Assembly (NCBI RefSeq): GCF_004014855.1
Contig: NZ_CP034930.1
Span: 248,001 to 312,000, forward strand
Length of the DNA stretch: 64,000 nt
Source: Apibacter raozihei
GTDB taxonomy: Bacteria > Bacteroidota > Bacteroidia > Flavobacteriales > Weeksellaceae
Direction of reading: 5' to 3'
Shown here: positions 61,776 to 64,000 of the stretch, piece after piece
How positions within the stretch are numbered: the stretch's first letter is position 1
How the letters are laid out: each line of letters begins with the position of its first letter
Program-made: the position numbers and the translations under genes
Notes under the pieces: model-generated
The model's database searches: none
The model's input: only the letters and a program-made list of their open reading frames with translations
Told to the model about the DNA's origin: nothing

Positions 61776-64000
61776 TTAAAATTTAACATTTACATTAATT
61801 CCTATGCTTCTGGTTGCGGGTGTCTGAAGGTTATCAACTCCGGAATCCGGATCTACATTTTTAATTTTTGAGGCCAACCATAAATTTCTCGCTATTAATG
61901 ATATACTTACTGCATTTAGAGAAAGCTTTTCTAGCACAGGTTTACCCAAATTATAGGTTAATGTCACTTCTCTAAGTTTTATAAATGTTTGCTTGTAATA
62001 ATGATAGTTTGCATTGAAAGCGTTGCTAGTACTTTGCATATATCCGTTATAATTGACAGCAACGTCATTTGGTGCAAACACACGGGTATCGGAAACCACA
62101 TTTCCTCTTTCGTCGTAATTAATTGACCCGCTAACAATTTTGACTCCCTGAGCTATATAGGTGTTATTACCAGCATTAGCATCATCTCGATACTGATTTA
62201 CAGTTCCTGGGGCAATCCCTCCCCACCACATTTTTTGATTCGTTGTTGAATACATCGTACCTCCAATTCTACCGTCAAACAGAAATGATACGGTAAAGTT
62301 TTTATAACTTAAACTATTTGATATACCATAAGTCCAATCTGGTTCTGAATATCCCATTGTCGAAGGGTAAGGTGCTTTGGACCTAACCGGATAACCGTTT
62401 TCTAAAACTAATTGTCCATCCGGAGAAGTTTCATAAACTACCGTTGATAGTTTATCCATTCTTTCTCCCACTCTTATGTAATTGCTGTTAATACTATATC
62501 CTCCGTAAATTTTCTTGAGGTATTTTCGATATTGACTTAAATTGATTTGTGAATTCCATTTTATTTCTGTGCGCTTTAAAATATCCGTGTTTAATGTTAT
62601 TTCTACACCTCTCCTTTGATAAACATCTCCGTTAGTTAGAAAATATTTGTATCCGGAACTTTCTGATAAAGGCACATAAACTAAATTATTATAATCTTTA
62701 GTCTGAAAGTAAGCTACATCCATGTTTATTCGGTTATTTAATACCGCCAGATTCGTTCCTATTTCCCATGAATTAACTGTCTCCGGTTTAATATTTGCAT
62801 CTATTAAAATATTACCAAAATAGAATGTCGGCTGTCCATTCCAGCTTGTTTCACTTTTTTCAAAAGCAGTTATATAACCGTAATTATCATAACCTGTATT
62901 ATTTTTATTTGCTATTTTCCCCAATGTTACTTTGGCAAATGATCCGCGGATTTTAGCAAAACTTATCCAAGCCGGAAGTTGTAAAATTTTGTTAACTAGT
63001 ATAGAACCAGATACTGAAGGATAAAAATAAGTATTATTCCCTTTGGGTAATGTAGATACTTTATCATGTCTTGCCGTAATATTTAAAAAAAACATTTTAT
63101 AAAATTCCATATCTATAAAACCATAGACACTGTTTATCCGTTCATATTCTTTTCTGTTTAAATCTGGTGGAGCAACTAATGAAGGTCCGGCATTATTTGC
63201 AAAACTATATAACCCAGGAATAATCAATCCATCGGTTTGTATTTGACTATTCTTCTTCTCACTGTAAAAACTGGATATATATCCTTCTCCATTCAATGTG
63301 AAATTTCCTGAGAAAGTATTTTGATATTTAAGACCAAATTCTGAAGTTATATCAAAATAATTAGCATTTATTTGAGTGAAATTACCTAAAGATTTTTGAC
63401 CATATCCAACATAACTTTTAGGTTCTTTATACTCTCTATTTAAACTATATATATTAGTTCCTACTCGCCCCTTAGCTGACAATTTGGGAATAATCTGATA
63501 TTCGAGATTTACGTTGCCCATCACATTATCTTTGTAATAAGGCCTCAAATATTCATACGCCTGAAAATATGGATTATTGTAATAGGATATATTATAATGC
63601 CTTTGCTGAAATCCTTCTTTTCCGGCTACCCAGTAGTTTCGTAAATCTCTTACATCTACATCTGCACCTGTCCATAGCACCAGATTGTAGAGGTAGTTTG
63701 TAGGCCCGTATCCTACTTCGGGAAAATTAGCAGTATATTCTTTATTATATGTTAAGTTTGTATTAATCTTTAATCCTTGAAGCGGATTAAGAGATCCGGC
63801 TAAACTTATTGATGTATTTTTCAGCTCTGTATTGGGTACAATTCCTTTTTGATAAATATTGGAAAGAGAAAGCCTGAAAGTTGCTTTTTCATTTCCCCAA
63901 TCCAAGCTTATGTTATTAGACTGTATTATTCCTGTATCAAAGAAATTCTTAATATTGTTTTTACCCCTTGATATCCATGGCAATGGTATTAATTCCCTGG
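61776..64000 (-). CDS. SusC/RagA-family TonB-linked outer membrane transporter, C-terminal part
   Basis: TonB-dependent barrel that imports substrate captured by SusD. The frame runs past the right edge, so the plug, signal and about the first quarter to third are missing. Visible signatures include DWGNEKATFRLSLSNIYQKG, the many aromatic barrel strands, SAPDWTYGISNSLSYKNF-type segments, and the final strand (RSIGINVNVKF) with terminal Phe. Followed by SusD and the phosphoesterase on the same strand. Confidence 0.92.
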   Translation of the reverse strand, partial: RELIPLPWISRGKNNIKNFFDTGIIQSNNISLDWGNEKATFRLSLSNIYQKGIVPNTELKNTSISLAGSLNPLQGLKINTNLTYNKEYTANFPEVGYGPTNYLYNLVLWTGADVDVRDLRNYWVAGKEGFQQRHYNISYYNNPYFQAYEYLRPYYKDNVMGNVNLEYQIIPKLSAKGRVGTNIYSLNREYKEPKSYVGYGQKSLGNFTQINANYFDITSEFGLKYQNTFSGNFTLNGEGYISSFYSEKKNSQIQTDGLIIPGLYSFANNAGPSLVAPPDLNRKEYERINSVYGFIDMEFYKMFFLNITARHDKVSTLPKGNNTYFYPSVSGSILVNKILQLPAWISFAKIRGSFAKVTLGKIANKNNTGYDNYGYITAFEKSETSWNGQPTFYFGNILIDANIKPETVNSWEIGTNLAVLNNRINMDVAYFQTKDYNNLVYVPLSESSGYKYFLTNGDVYQRRGVEITLNTDILKRTEIKWNSQINLSQYRKYLKKIYGGYSINSNYIRVGERMDKLSTVVYETSPDGQLVLENGYPVRSKAPYPSTMGYSEPDWTYGISNSLSYKNFTVSFLFDGRIGGTMYSTTNQKMWWGGIAPGTVNQYRDDANAGNNTYIAQGVKIVSGSINYDERGNVVSDTRVFAPNDVAVNYNGYMQSTSNAFNANYHYYKQTFIKLREVTLTYNLGKPVLEKLSLNAVSISLIARNLWLASKIKNVDPDSGVDNLQTPATRSIGINVNVKF

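Overview
The window looks like chromosomal DNA of a low-GC member of the Bacteroidota, most likely a flavobacterium. The evidence is AT-rich sequence, -7 promoter boxes of the Bacteroidota type (TANNTTTG), a SusC/SusD pair, a protein with a type IX secretion (T9SS) sorting domain, and sparse Shine-Dalgarno sequences. I cannot name the genus.

Layout: 1-14.4 kb is mostly housekeeping: a partial dUTPase, a HerA-like ATPase with a DnaQ-GIY-YIG-like nuclease, class I aldolase, proline dehydrogenase, ferrochelatase, a lipid A-type acyltransferase overlapping a glycosyltransferase, diaminopimelate decarboxylase, tRNA-Ser(UGA), DoxX, a divergent HxlR/nitroreductase pair and an aldose epimerase-like protein. 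From 14.4 to 20.7 kb lies an accessory zone: a two-HTH XRE regulator beside a frameshifted HEIGH metallopeptidase, about 2.2 kb with few genes and repeated hairpin terminators, and two immunity-like genes.

From 20.7 to 46.1 kb is one polymorphic toxin locus, read on the minus strand. A T9SS-sorted surface protein (1025 aa) and a 3336-aa SpvB/VCBS/RHS protein with a ParB-like C-terminal toxin form an operon with a soluble immunity gene. Downstream lies an array of six orphan RHS tips. Each begins with the same DEETGLYYYGARYYNPRES core, carries a different toxin domain (His/Cys hydrolase-like, HExxH peptidase, toxin-44-like, NlpC-like, unknown, DUF6973-like) and is followed by its own immunity gene. 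Between tips sits a conserved spacer of about 240 bp plus a plus-strand gene for a 90-91 aa protein of unknown function. There are six intact and two decayed copies of that gene, with many synonymous differences but little amino acid change. I consider this tip array with its interleaved, selected small protein the most interesting system here.

From 46.5 to 64 kb the DNA returns to core-like genes: a DUF4377-type lipoprotein, a DUF1624-type membrane protein, patatin, an outer membrane barrel, a YqiA-like esterase, a polysaccharide flippase, a lipoprotein, acetolactate decarboxylase, two paralogous helical-repeat proteins, an HTTM protein, and a SusC/SusD/metallophosphoesterase operon that runs off the right edge.
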